DNA from: Branchiostoma lanceolatum
Lineage: Eukaryota > Chordata > Leptocardii > Amphioxiformes > Branchiostomatidae
Reading direction: 5' to 3'
Assembly: GCF_035083965.1 (NCBI RefSeq)
Contig: NC_089736.1
Span: 10,068,207-10,132,206 of the forward strand
Length of the DNA: 64,000 bases
Part shown: piece after piece, positions 1 through 10,930 of the stretch
How the letters are laid out: each line of letters begins with the position of its first letter
Numbering within the stretch: the first letter of the stretch is position 1
Translations under genes and position numbers: made by a program
Notes under the pieces: generated by a model
Databases searched by the model: none
Told to the model about the DNA's origin: nothing
The model's input: only the letters and a program-made list of their open reading frames with translations

Positions 1-6
1 ACATAC

Positions 7-414
7 CCTTCCTCGTAAGCTGCTGCATACTGTGTAGTAAATGTGATATTACCTGTAGACTCATACAACATGTTATCAACAGAACCTTCTTCCCCATTGT
101 CTAGTTCATTGCCACAGGGAATGTTTGAGGCACCAGTTGTCTTATGTGGCTTGGCATACAGCTGATCTACATCTGAGACATTGGATTTCTTCTTCATAGG
201 TTTAGCATAGAGTTGGTCAACATTAGGGGCTGATTTCTTCTTATTTGGTTTAGCGTATAGATCGACAATGTTAGACGGGTCTGTGGGGTTGCAGTTTCCG
301 TCCGTACGGAAGGTGGCGCCCGTGTTTGTGAGCTGAATGTTAGACGAAGTTGTGATGTCATCATATATGTTGTTGTGTTCGCTGGATGGTGCCTCTGACG
401 AATCAGGTGTTTTT
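7..414 (-). CDS. G1 exon 7: cytoplasmic tail with three YAKP motifs
   Basis: The exon enters in phase 2 after the membrane exon and leaves in phase 2 at a GTATGT donor at the window edge. It carries NIYDDI, DLYAKP, two QLYAKP and MLYEST. The three YAKP motifs are each followed by a basic patch (NKKK, MKKK, HK) and are spaced about 15-20 residues apart, like an internal repeat. YxxP is the established preference of Crk/CrkL-type SH2 domains; binding here is inferred. Confidence 0.75.
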
Positions 415-2794
415 CTGTAACAATTTAAAGATCTTTATGGCCCATTGGCCTAATGAAACCATGTAGTGTACACATCTCTTTAATGTGATACGACACAAAG
501 CCACTGTTTTTGTGTGTAAGATGCAGCTGTATATGGTCAACAAGATATACACAGTAGATACCTCTTTTTCCAGAGAATGAGCCCTACTATTCCGACGATA
601 ATGACAGCAGCAGCCACACTGGCACCGACAGCGGCTATTATCACTGTCTTGTCTTTGGATGCTTGTCCTAAATAGGGCAGGCATAAGAGAAAAAGAAAAT
701 TGCTTGAGTGAAATTTGTGTGAACTTTGTATTCAGTTTTGAAATGAAATAAGAATACATGTATATACTACGGTTAAAGGAAGCACTTAACAATTGTATGC
801 AAACATTGGTTGGAATTTTTACATTGTTATATTTGGAAAAAAAAGAGCCACCGAAGTACCAATGAATTATGAAAAGACAGGTCATGTTAAGAGAAACCAT
901 GAGAACACAAAATCACTTACCATCATCGCCCAGGGCACCAGCGTTCCCTTTTATATCTGTGGTGACTTTCAAAGTAGTTGCTGAAAGATTTAGAAGGGGA
1001 TTTTGCGACATTATGTCACATCTTATCAAAAATGCTTCAATATTCCAATAAGAAGTGTGTTCTGTAATTTAATGGGTCTGTTTGCATATGTGGATCAGGC
1101 TTTACCTGCAGTGCTGATGGAGACTTCAGTCCTAGTTGTTGTTGTTGTCTCTGATTTAGTCTCAGCTGTTGTCCGAGAAGGAGTGGTGGACCCTGGTTAA
1201 AGATACGCAACATTTGAGGTAAAATGTAAGACTTTAGACCTCACCCTATTTGTTTACTTTGCTATCATGATCACCACAAATACGTCTATCAAGTGTAACG
1301 GCCTGTATTTTCAAATTATAACCTAGCATGTTCGATTGCAATATTTGTTGGAAAGTAGCAATGATTGAAATCTTATACAAAGGTACCTTTTTATTACGAA
1401 TGCCATCCATGTTTTGTAAAAGAAGGCAAACGTTACTAACCTGTCGTTTTAAAAGATTCGCCTGCAGTTGTAAAAGTGGCCGCGGCTGTACTAGTTGTCT
1501 TAGCCGGGAGAGTTGTCCTTTCTGCTGTTGACACATCCGGCGTTGTGGCCACTATTTTCAAGCATTAAATACATGCAAAGACTAGTCTTTATAAATCATG
1601 TCCAAAGGTTACTTCCAATGAGTATTGCATAGAACCCAAAAATGTTTGCATGCTTTCCCTATCAATGTAAGGTAAATCCCTGAAGTGTTCATAAAAGAGT
1701 CATTGAGTATACAGAATGTACAAAAAAAAAACTTGCAATTATAGTCGTCTCAAAAATAAAACTCCAGTAAACAAATACAGTAAAACAAAACAAGCAAGAT
1801 ACAGATGAAAGACAATACCGTTGTCACAGCTGTAAGTAATGCGTAGGAATTTTCTGGCGCTTGGGCAAGGGTCATCTTCAAACTCGTTGCTGTCATTGTT
1901 AATTTGGCAGATGAATCTGCCATTACACATGTCTTGTACAGCTGTGGTGACGTAAGAAGAGCAGCTACAGTACCAAATTAAACAGCTACTGAGACAGTGG
2001 TCCCCATTTCCACTTCTCCCATAGAATGCTGAGATGATGTTGATTGTAGCTTGCTTGTTGTTACATCTTATGGTCCCTTCCTGGTATGCGCAAATCCACA
2101 TCACATGTTCACCTAGATTAAAATGGTGAAATGATGATCAAGGAAGGTACGCATTGAGAACAAAAGTATAATGTCAACATGATAACAGACCAGTACATTC
2201 CAGTTAACAATTGTCAGAATGATGAATATGCATACCCGACCATTGTTTCTCCTTTCATACAAATAATTATACAAGCTCTCCTTTCAATATGCATTATCTA
2301 TGGTTAGATGTAGTTTGTTTGATTGTAGCTAGAGGTCTCCCATAAAGCACTTTGAGTTAATTATGTCGATACTTTTGACTAACACTGTTATTTAGATGTC
2401 ATGCATACTCAAAACCATGCCTAGGTTTCAGCAGGTCCAGGGATAAATAAATAAAACACTAATTATTCTGTCGTTGTCTGATAAAATGTCTGAGGATGTA
2501 ATGCAACCATAGAAATACAGGGATACGTGCGGAGTGGTGTGTGTGTGTGGGGGGGGGGGGGGTGTTCCATTCCAAAATGTAAGCCTTGCATCCATTATGT
2601 AATTCAACATCCATTTCGTAATCCAATGTCAACCCAGGGATTCGTTGGTCAGAGGCACACTCATTAATGTCGCACTAACTTAAATTAAAAAGATCTATAA
2701 ACATACCTTGGCTGTCTTGGCTGGAAACTTCAACCACGGTGGTTGTAGCCAAATACAGAATGAAGACGCGAAAACACAACATTGCCATTACCAT
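7..2794 (-). CDS. G1: type I membrane SUEL/rhamnose-binding lectin with YxxP tail (partial, runs off left edge)
   Basis: Exons in transcript order: 2707-2794, 1819-2112, 1441-1551, 1106-1192, 921-980, 562-667, 7-414. The last ends at a GTATGT donor at window bases 1-6, so the gene continues to the left. Internal junctions are phase 1 up to the membrane exon. About 384 residues are visible. Residues 1-25 are a signal peptide (start MVMAMLCFRVF). Residues about 30-127 are a cysteine-rich SUEL-type galactose/rhamnose lectin domain with the family's YGR and DPC motifs. Residues 128-213 are a Thr/Ser-rich stalk from three small exons. Residues about 221-246 are a transmembrane helix followed by KKR. 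The rest is a cytoplasmic tail with YDDI and three YAKP motifs. A cell-surface sugar-binding receptor that signals through its tail is an inference from this layout. Two in-frame Met codons lie just after the chosen start and others upstream, so the exact start is uncertain. Confidence 0.78.
1819..2112 (-). CDS. G1 exon 2: SUEL lectin domain
   Basis: This 294-bp phase 1-1 exon encodes one whole domain. It has the family pattern of an N-terminal CAYQEGTIRC, then INIISAFYGR, several Cys pairs, FEDDPCPS and a closing KFLRITYSC. YGR and DPC are the motifs that contact sugar in rhamnose-binding lectins. The Cys-rich loop (CSCSS) in the middle is longer than I expect for the family. Confidence 0.85.
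2536..2563. repeat. GT repeat followed by G run
   Basis: A short GTGTGT tract runs directly into about 13 G residues. It lies in the first intron of G1 and is a simple-sequence tract; the true length may be affected by sequencing. Confidence 0.9.
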
Positions 2795-3215
2795 TGCAGT
2801 CTTGGTTTGAACCTTTTGACTATATCGACAAACACAACTCAGCAGAAAAAGGGGAACTGCTGGTTTTGTCATGGGGTTTGAGACATGTTCCTCCAAACAG
2901 TTTCCGTGTTGATGTTCTGACCAACTTAGCAAACATCTCACGTCATACGTGATGTGTACACTTTCAGCAATAAAACAACCCACACGTAATTAACCTATTG
3001 ATCATGATGTTTACGGTAAGTCGTGCAATGCATTTTACACATTTTTGCACACCTTTTTACGAATAGTTGTTAATTGCACACGGTTATGATACATATGATG
3101 ATACATATGTTTAACTTGATCCTGAAATGCACATTCGGACTTGTGTAGACTTAATGTACTTTGGACGCTTTGATTATTTGTTTTAGAGCGTTGGGTTCGA
3201 CTAGCCGATAGGCGA
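2795..3215. other. Upstream region of G1
   Basis: This is the presumed 5' flank and promoter side of G1. I see no convincing TATA box and no other coding sequence. Open frames here are short and overlap the adjacent palindrome. Confidence 0.4.
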
Positions 3216-3405
3216 CACTGCACGAAATGGCCTCGTATCCCGGCGTATACGTACAGGGATTCCTCCGGAAATATTCCATATCCCGGTGCGGATTTAGCGT
3301 ATCCGTTAATTTTATCGGATACGCTAAATCCGCACCGGGATATGGAATATTTCCGGAGGAATCCCTGTACGTATACGCCGGGATACGAGGCCATTTCGTG
3401 CAGTG
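3216..3405. repeat. Perfect 90-bp inverted repeat (10-bp loop)
   Basis: Bases 3216-3305 are the exact reverse complement of 3316-3405, with loop 3306-3315 (ttaattttat). The symmetry stops abruptly at both outer ends. The arms are clearly more GC-rich than the flanks. It could be a foldback/MITE-type element or a recent palindromic duplication. No target-site duplication is evident. Open frames read through it on both strands are products of the symmetry. Confidence 0.95.
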
Positions 3406-6400
3406 CGAGTGAGACAAATAACAAAGGTTATCGGCACATGCATCAGGTTAATTTGTAACTACGTAATCACTGTTTATGTTGATATGTGGATTTATAATGC
3501 CTGGGACTATGAAAGCATGATTATTCAATCTAGTATGTGTTGTACCACATGTCACCATTAGATAAATGTAGAATTGATATGTCTTCATATCGGTTCACCT
3601 TTGAAGATAATGAAGACATTGAATGATTTCTTTGTGCCAATTATCTAGTAAACACATGCAGTTTTATAGATGCCAATATTGGTTGAATTTTGCCATGAAA
3701 ACTATATACACTTATCCAAAGTCCATAGCGCATTCAAAATACCTCAGATCTTATATCATCTTTGAAAAATTTTGCATTAGCTGTGGAAAACCTTGAAATT
3801 GTTGTATTAGCTATCAAAAATTCTCGAGGATTGGAAGATTTCTACATCATTTTGAAAAATCTTGAATTTTTTGGGAAAATTTCGAGATGGAAAAAATCTC
3901 GAGCTTTGTTTGAAGATTTGAGAATCTCTCTGGGATAGGCTTATGATCCACTGTGTAACATAGAACCTTTTCACAAATATCTGATAGATACCGGGCGTGA
4001 AATGCGAAAGTGTATAAGTTATTGTCTAAACCCGAAAGCTCAGTCCAAATTAAATCTGCTCGGTGTTCTTTGCTATTTCTTGTGATATCAAGAGATCAAT
4101 CGTCATCTAGAATATTTCATGTTTCATCTCGGTGTTTACTCTGTAAACAACTTTATTACATTTGCCGAAAAAGCCTTTAAAGGTTCCATTCACTCCGCAA
4201 AACAATCAAGACGACGTGATGTCTGGGAGCCCCACAGACTATCGTAATGTTTAATGAAACTAAAACGGCTTTAATCTCTTCCACCGTAAATTGAAACATT
4301 AGTTTGTAATACCAGTATATCATAATCATTATTGGTTTTCTGAAAGAAAGAAGAAAACCGCCAATCTGAACGTTTTAAAAGGCTTCAAAAAGGTGACTCC
4401 AACTGAAGTGGGCGATTGGTTATGAAGCAGCACCCAGAAAGATATTCAAATCAATTCTCATCATGAAATGCATGTTTTTCCCTAGACTCATCATCATTTG
4501 AAAATTTCATTTGATAGTGATAAACAATCTTATTCAAAATCTCAGACACCTTTAGGTTTCTAGAAAGAAAACGCTTCATATCATAAAAGATCTTCATAAG
4601 ATTTGTTGACAATATGTGTCATCCGTAGTCTTGTTTTGTGGTTGATGGTTGATTCTTTGGAGGGTAAGAAGTCTATACATTCTATCATTTTACCATTGAT
4701 TTATAATGATGCTTGATAACTTAATTTGAACAAAGCTCATTGTCATATCGAATGTTGTTCTAAAAATCTACCTTTCATACCTGGATTAGATAAGATGATA
4801 CTAAATTACTATAGGTGAGAAAATATATAAATTTTACACAACACAATGCTATATCATTCAATTTGGTATTCTATTCCAATGAAACGACTAACATGCCAGT
4901 TGACATACAAACAACAGTAAGGATAATAATTGTCATTATGATAGATATGATGTCATTATGAGTATAATCAAAGAAAGAGATTTGATGACATTTTCAGCTG
5001 TGCAACTTCAGCCTCCGTCAAAGGAGGAAATTATATGTTTTCGGATGTACTGACCCATTATGGGGATGATATCATAAAACACTTAACATCTTGTTGTAGG
5101 AGTTGATAGGCTAAATATGTTATTTGAACATATTTGGTGCATATGTTATCACACTAGTTTGTATGTAAAATCAATGTATTTATTTAGTAAACTCTTTGTT
5201 TTTTGTGAGCTGTTCCGAGTCATTTAGAGACGTACAACAGTTGCATATGACATTTATGCATGAATATGCTTGGAGAAAATTTCATACAACATACATTCAG
5301 AAAAAAATGGTAAAAATCCAGGAATACTAATCATAGAAAAACTTTCAATTGGTAATTACAGAAAAATGTTATTTACATGATTATCATCCATCAATCAAAC
5401 AATACAAAGTGTTTAAAACGAAATGAGTTCTAAACGTGATAAATCGCAGTTTTGAAGATATATCTCTGAGAAAAAAAAAGTAACTTGAAAATGTCTCATA
5501 GTTGCGCTTACTTCTAGTAATTTAGTAGATCTTATAATCAGCCTCCACATGCAGTTCACCACCAACTTTCATTGACCCTTTAAGACGCGGTACTAGTGTT
5601 GCATTTGTGGACCTAGATATTACTACATTTGTGCAAGATCACCTTGAAATCTGGAATGACATTGTACAAATTTTGTTTCCGACCTGGAAGTCGAATATGA
5701 TAATTCCATGTGTAAATAGACAAAAAACTATCATCTTATGTTTCATGCTCGTAAATTTTTTTCTAATGCAACTTAATGTAGGTACGCTATTTCACCACCC
5801 ATCCAGGTACCTAACGTTACTCACTACAGTCAATGGCATCATATGTTTTTCTTAAACTTTTTTTACAGTAATACACTCCGTGTTTAGCCCTTAAGAATAG
5901 CTTCTCGTTAGTTGGGCAATCCTGGCATGTAACTATATGTTCCATGCTGAACCAATAAATGATAAGATAAATAAATAAATAAATAAAACATACTCCATGC
6001 TTCTTATTGCCCTTAAGTTAAACTCTTAACAGCACTCAAAACAGTATAGAACTGAATGGTATCAGTGATAGGTAGGTTCATATCACACAAGTAGGTTCAT
6101 ATCACGCACAATTATGAACATGCATGTCACCTATACAATCATGCATACCATTCAAAGGATATCAAATTCCTTCTTGTGGCTCTTCTTCAACTTTTTTTAA
6201 CGTAAAAATTGTGAGAAAAAAACAAAATATACTTGCAAAATGCAAGATATATACTGTTGCGTAGGTAAAAAATAAGCCTCGCAAAACAGCCAGTACACAT
6301 GCAGTCAACCCTACATCTCCTGCCGTAACAAACCTTGGATCGTACACAAAAACCAACCAGACCCTGTATTTATTGGTGATAGCCCAAGGCTTGATAGGCA

Positions 6401-6855
6401 ACATTGGCCGTACATGTATGTAAGCTGAACCAATAAGTACCATTTCTAAAATAAGTGTATATTGGTGTGGCTGTGTTTTGTTAGGTCATCGGTTTGTCAA
6501 AGTAATTAAAAAGAAAATAAGGAAACATTCCTCGTGGGCAAAGATTAAAAATCTAAGCAAAACTACTGGTACAATAACAGTGTAATGTTCTGGTGAAAAA
6601 AAGCTGTCAATGTGATTTTGCATATGGTGAGGGTTTTGGAGATTTTCATCGCGATCAAAGGGAAGTTATGTCCGTAAAAGACAACGGGGAGGGCTGTGTG
6701 TATATTTCCGAACGGTCTTGGATGGAAATCGCATTACAAACATTCAATACAACATAACCCATGATGGTTGTCAGAATATTAGCAAACTTTAGTAATGTCA
6801 TCATGTATGTCGTTAAAGCGAGGCCTTAAAGTCTATTAAGGCAATTCGAGTCACG
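3406..6855. other. Intergenic region downstream of G2, duplicated at 11090-12640
   Basis: No supported gene. From about 3690 to 5600 the sequence resembles 11090-12500 in the same orientation and order: the aaagctcag...aatctgctcggtgttctttg stretch, the aatcaagacgacgtgatgtctggga stretch, and the ataatgatgcttgata stretch. This is the 3' flank of the duplicated G2/G3 units. A hydrophobic frame at 6162-6443 has no counterpart at the matching place below G3 and is not called. A minus-strand AATAAA lies near 6365 and could serve G2. Confidence 0.6.
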
Positions 6856-7050
6856 CTAAAAATAAGGTGAACACTGATTCATTTCTTCAGGGTTCACGAA
6901 TCGGGCAACGAGCGAGCCAAAGAAACCAGCCAAGAATCCCCCAAGTTCCCAACCTTTATTGGCCCTTTGTGGGTTTTGCTCTCCGAAGCCGTTCCGTCCC
7001 CTGTTGCTGTTCCGCATCCTCGCGCACGGGTCCACAGGAAGTGGAGGATG
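6856..7050 (-). CDS. G2 exon 6: C-terminal exon
   Basis: A strong acceptor (pyrimidine tract then TTCACAG) opens this 195-bp terminal exon in phase 0. Its 64 residues include a Gly/Phe-rich hydrophobic run (GGFLAGFFGSLV) near the end and two Cys. The matching exon of G3 ends in a related GGFFNVLTNLFN, so the exons are homologous although much of the rest has diverged. Confidence 0.65.
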   Translation of the reverse strand, partial: HPPLPVDPCARMRNSNRGRNGFGEQNPQRANKGWELGGFLAGFFGSLVARFVNPEEMNQCSPYF

Positions 7051-10000
7051 CTGTGAACACAATAGGGGAAAACTACAGTTACTACATGATACTTGTAGCG
7101 TAATACATGTTCATGCTCAATTAGGGACAGGCAACGCCATTCCAAAAAAAATTACGCAAAACATCTCATACTCAACAAACTGGACAGTGGTACGAATTTT
7201 TTTCACAAATCTTGTTGAATAAAAAGATGCAGACTATTAAATATCATAATCAAACGTTACGCATTAGGTCAAAATAGAAATATCAATCATAGCATTAAAA
7301 ATCCTGTCCACATTTTGTGTGCGTGGACGTGGACATTATCTTGATGCAGAACTTATTCGTGTTTTCTGTGTAGATGGATGATTTATTTTGATAAGATTTA
7401 AAAAAATGAAAGAATATGTTTCGTTTGATGGTGTACTTACATCAAACTTTGGACGAGTAGTTGTCACCTCTGGCAGCATGATTGTCATCACTGGTGGTGC
7501 AGTTGCCATCTCTGGTGGTGTAGTCGTCATCACGTCTGGTGAAGTCGTCATCACTTCTGGTTTAGTTGTCATCATAGGTGGTGTAGTTGTCATCACCGGC
7601 GGTGTAGTTGTCATCACAAGTGGTGTAGCTGTCATCCCAGGCGGTGCATTTGTCACATTAGGCGGTGTTGTTTTGATATCTGGCGAGGTAGTTGTTACCC
7701 CACGAACTTTGCTGAAGACTGCCCAGTGCTGAAGTGAAGAGAATTCGTGTATAAGACCGAGTTGTGTACAAAATCATAAATGTACCACATTTTCATTGAG
7801 CCCATAACATGCTTCGAGATGAGGGGTACTATAGTTAGCTTAGGGGGCAAACCAAATCATTACCATTACAAAATAGACTGAACCAGACGCATTACACATG
7901 CACCACCTACGTGTTGCTAAATCGTGAACAGGTCTATAATTGGTATAAATCATCACTATGAAAAAGTCTATACATTTGTGGAATGGCAAAAAACAACAAG
8001 AGATAACTCTGAAAAATGGATTTTGACCCACCGGTCCTCAAACAAGTCAAGCAATATCTAAAAATGTAAATCCCAATTTTAAATGCATGTCTGCGACTGA
8101 TATCCTATTTTAACAATGGTTTGTTAGATAGAGGTTGCCCTCTTGGGTCTGGGAATGTCTCTTACTTTCAGTGTCGTAGACATTGGCATGACCTTTGATG
8201 ACCCCACCATGGGAGGAGGGATGGCGGTTCCCCAAAGACGTGCTTCGGGTGCAGCGGTCTTCCCATGACGCGAACCTTTCCAATTGGTCGGGGCCGACAT
8301 TCTTGATGGCTGAGATATTAAAGCAGAGAAGCATACACTTAATTTAATATGTATTAACTTGATGATTTATAAGCAAAGAGTGTTGCAATGACAAATACTG
8401 ATAGCAGGTATATATCTAAAAGTCCATCATATTTGCCTGAGGTGCTGAAAAATATATTTTTGTCTGTGTTCGAGTGCTTATATATTTGTTTATTTAGGAT
8501 ATAAGAATAATAAAAGAATGGAATAATGGCAAAAATACTAGACTATACTAGACTTATTACTAGAAAACTAGAAAGTGTCTGATCTCTATATCATAGCCGA
8601 AGCTGGTGTGTTACGCCTAATGGCTATATAGATACTGATACATATAGTAGGAGACTCGCGACTTGTTTCTTGTATTTCCCCCTTTTTCAAATTAGAAAGT
8701 CTTATTCCTAGAAGAATAGGTAAAACTAAAATAGATCTAACATATTGGAAGATGGGGAAAGCTAATCAATGTTCTTTGATATGGAAATGGAAATCGGGGC
8801 CCGGCGTCTTGTGTTTATTTTACAGTCAATTGGTTTTTACTTTTCAGTTTTGTGGTTACTCATGTGTGTCAAGTACTTTTCGTGCCATGTCTTTTGTGTT
8901 GTCTTCTTTGAAACAAACAATAAAGCATGGATTCATTAAATAAAGTAGGAGACTGACCGGGTGAGTCTCTGGCTTGTTTCCCCCGGTGGAAGTGGCGAAC
9001 ATGCCGACACAAACACCTGCACCGATAATGGCGAGCACAGCAACACTGATGGTGATGGCACGGACCACACAGGAGCGGCGAAACTTCTTCTTCAGGCCTC
9101 TGAGACGCTTAGAAATACCTAAAAGCAGCAAATATGTTCATTAGAATATGTCGTTTTTACATACATCCATTGCTGCCAATGCACAAGAAATAAAGTTTTT
9201 ATCTTATGAACAGTAGACAACAATTTGTTTTAGTCTTGCTATTAAGGTTATGGGTTAAAGTATCTATGTGGGATATAACTATGTAGTTTTACTTTACATA
9301 TTATACTTCAATCTATGCTATAGAATCCACAACAAAATCATTGCTGATATAATATTATCCTACATTTTCTTTCTTTTAACAGAGTTGCAACAAAACTAAC
9401 GTTACAGATACATAGAATTACAAAAAGACTGATAGGTTTGTCATCAATAATGTCAAATTTATTCCAAGTATTAGATTTACTTCAAATAAATGTTCTGTGC
9501 ATAGCTAAGAATTTTCAAATTCAACTTTGTCGCCGATGCCAAACGTTTTCATAATAGTTTCAATGGACTTGAAAACCATTGTTCATTTTATAGCTCTGAC
9601 TTATTTTACATTTGAATATGTAATTTGCTTTACTTATTAGTATTAACGTACTGTCCCTTATTTTTCTATGGTGGCACGAATATAAATCAGTCGATTGAGT
9701 GTATTACCATGTGTTGTATAGAAATGTTGCCATATAAAAAATAGAGAATTCATATGACACAGTTACCTCCATTTTCTGCATGTCGCAAAGCACCAGGCAC
9801 ATACATCTGATTAGCTGCCAGACCAGTGTTGTTGGAGCTTGCAGTTTTTGGTTGTGAGGTGTCTACCCCTGTTGACTGCCCACCGCGACCCCTTTGTTCC
9901 CCAGTCTGTCGTATGTCGTTGATTTCATCTTCGTCGATGTAATTGTATTCGTTTTTGTCAACATCGTCATCGCTACCTATTGTAAGAGATAATGAAAGTT

Positions 10001-10656
10001 TCTTCAGATATTTTTTTCAGATTGTTCTGTGTCACCGGTTAATACTGTATAATCATATCAGGACGTTTTCCCTTAAACTTCCTTGGTTATATACTATTGC
10101 ATTTTCCAAAACTTGCACAATGATTCAAGAAAGTTGACAGATTGTTAACACTAAAAATTGTATCATGAAATTCATTATCCTCATCTCCCGAAACCAATGC
10201 AAATGAAAGTCAAATTTTCAACATATCAAATCAATCAAATCAAAATTTTATTGCGCAGCAATTGGATACAATATATGTCAAACAGCTCGGAATAACAAGT
10301 CTAATGTCCATAAAACATTATTTTCTGTATAGCAAATTACTATTAGTAAACTGTTCTATACAGCAAATCTAATATCAATGCTATTCCATTTATAGGGAAC
10401 AATTACAACATGCCAAAGTTATCAAGCAACATTATGAGTATACACAGAAGACATTGTGTACAGTTACCGGTAAAAGAAACAATATCCATTTGTATATCAC
10501 ATTAGAAGTACATCGTAACGTACCTGTATCGACATCCTCGCGAGAAAGCGATGCCGGCGTGACGTTAGATGGACCCGGGTCCGGAGATTCTTGGCATCTA
10601 GAAATGTATGCCAAGTCTTTCCGAGCTTTAGTAACTGTTTCATACGAATTAGCCAT
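6856..10656 (-). CDS. G2: type II membrane protein, tail module + Thr/Pro stalk, no lectin domain
   Basis: Six exons: 10524-10656, 9767-9976, 8958-9118, 8166-8309, 7441-7728, 6856-7050. Together they make 1131 bp, an intact 376-residue protein. Residues 1-44 begin MANSYETVTKARKDLAYISR. Residues 45-114 are the tail module (YNYIDEDEI, MYVPGALR). Residues 115-129 are basic, and about 130-155 form a transmembrane helix. Residues 169-216 are Pro/Ser/Thr-rich, 217-312 are a stalk of MTTTPP-like repeats, and 313-376 are an unrecognised C-terminus. The absence of a signal peptide and the Lys/Arg cluster before the helix indicate type II topology. G3 is its tandem duplicate. Function is unknown; the shared tail links it to the lectin receptors G4-G6. 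Confidence 0.75.
7441..7728 (-). CDS. G2 exon 5: Thr/Pro stalk repeats
   Basis: This 288-bp phase 0-0 exon encodes tandem seven-residue repeats of the type VMTTTPP, expected to be an extended O-glycosylated stalk. The tandem 21-bp period also leaves the antisense strand open; that frame is an artefact. Confidence 0.8.
8166..8309 (-). CDS. G2 exon 4: Pro/Ser/Thr-rich exon absent from G3
   Basis: This 144-bp phase 0-0 exon has a CTCAG acceptor and a GTAAGAG donor. The frame that agrees with both neighbours reads MSAPTNWKGSRHG... and is rich in Pro and Ser. Sequence on both sides of it aligns with G3 near 14640-14960, but the exon and about 500 bp of flanking intron are missing there. Confidence 0.6.
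8958..9118 (-). CDS. G2 exon 3: transmembrane exon
   Basis: The exon enters in phase 1 and leaves in phase 0. It encodes a basic cluster (RLRGLKKKFRR) followed by a hydrophobic helix (AITISVAVLAIIGAGVCVG). The cluster on the N-terminal side predicts a cytoplasmic N-terminus. Confidence 0.85.
9767..9976 (-). CDS. G2 exon 2: tyrosine tail module (single copy)
   Basis: This 210-bp phase 1-1 exon encodes DDDVDKNEYNYIDEDEI, DIRQTGEQRGRGG and NQMYVPGALRHAENG. It is the single-copy counterpart of the six G3 modules and is also related to the tail modules of G4-G6. Confidence 0.85.
10524..10656 (-). CDS. G2 exon 1: N-terminal cytoplasmic segment
   Basis: Starts at MANSYETVTKARKDLAYISR and ends in phase 1 at GTACGT. 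The start is chosen because the equivalent Met is conserved in G3 (MAKSYETATEARKDLAYISR), while upstream Met codons are not. Confidence 0.8.
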
Positions 10657-10930
10657 TGGACAGACGGACGACAAGTCTTAAACTGCTCAACCGGCAATTT
10701 AGATTGAATTTAGGCAGGCTATGGACGTCCTTGGGCATGCGCACTGTTACGCGTAGGTGTGCAAGACCTGATTACTTATTCAATGACGTCTGAGAAAAGA
10801 AGTAAATTTAGATTAATGAATATGGTGATCGTTTTTCTATACTATGATCGACCGATGAGTCAGCGAACTTTGAATGACATGTTCGGTAGTAACACGTCTT
10901 GTATTCTTTCGATCATAGGCGCGACCCTCT
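10657..10930 (-). promoter_or_regulatory. Conserved upstream region of G2
   Basis: This 5' flank aligns with 21827-22340 upstream of G3, including a shared aagacctgat(t/g)acttattcaa core around 10764-10785. Similarity this close to the start fits promoter sequence kept in both duplicates, but it may only reflect recent duplication. No TATA box is evident. Confidence 0.4.

Noticed and set aside
3035..3424. Overlapping similar proteins on both strands
   Set aside because: Consequence of the perfect palindrome; the same sequence is read from each arm.
6162..6443. Hydrophobic 93-codon minus-strand frame with a possible membrane segment
   Set aside because: No splice partners, and no matching frame in the duplicated flank below G3.
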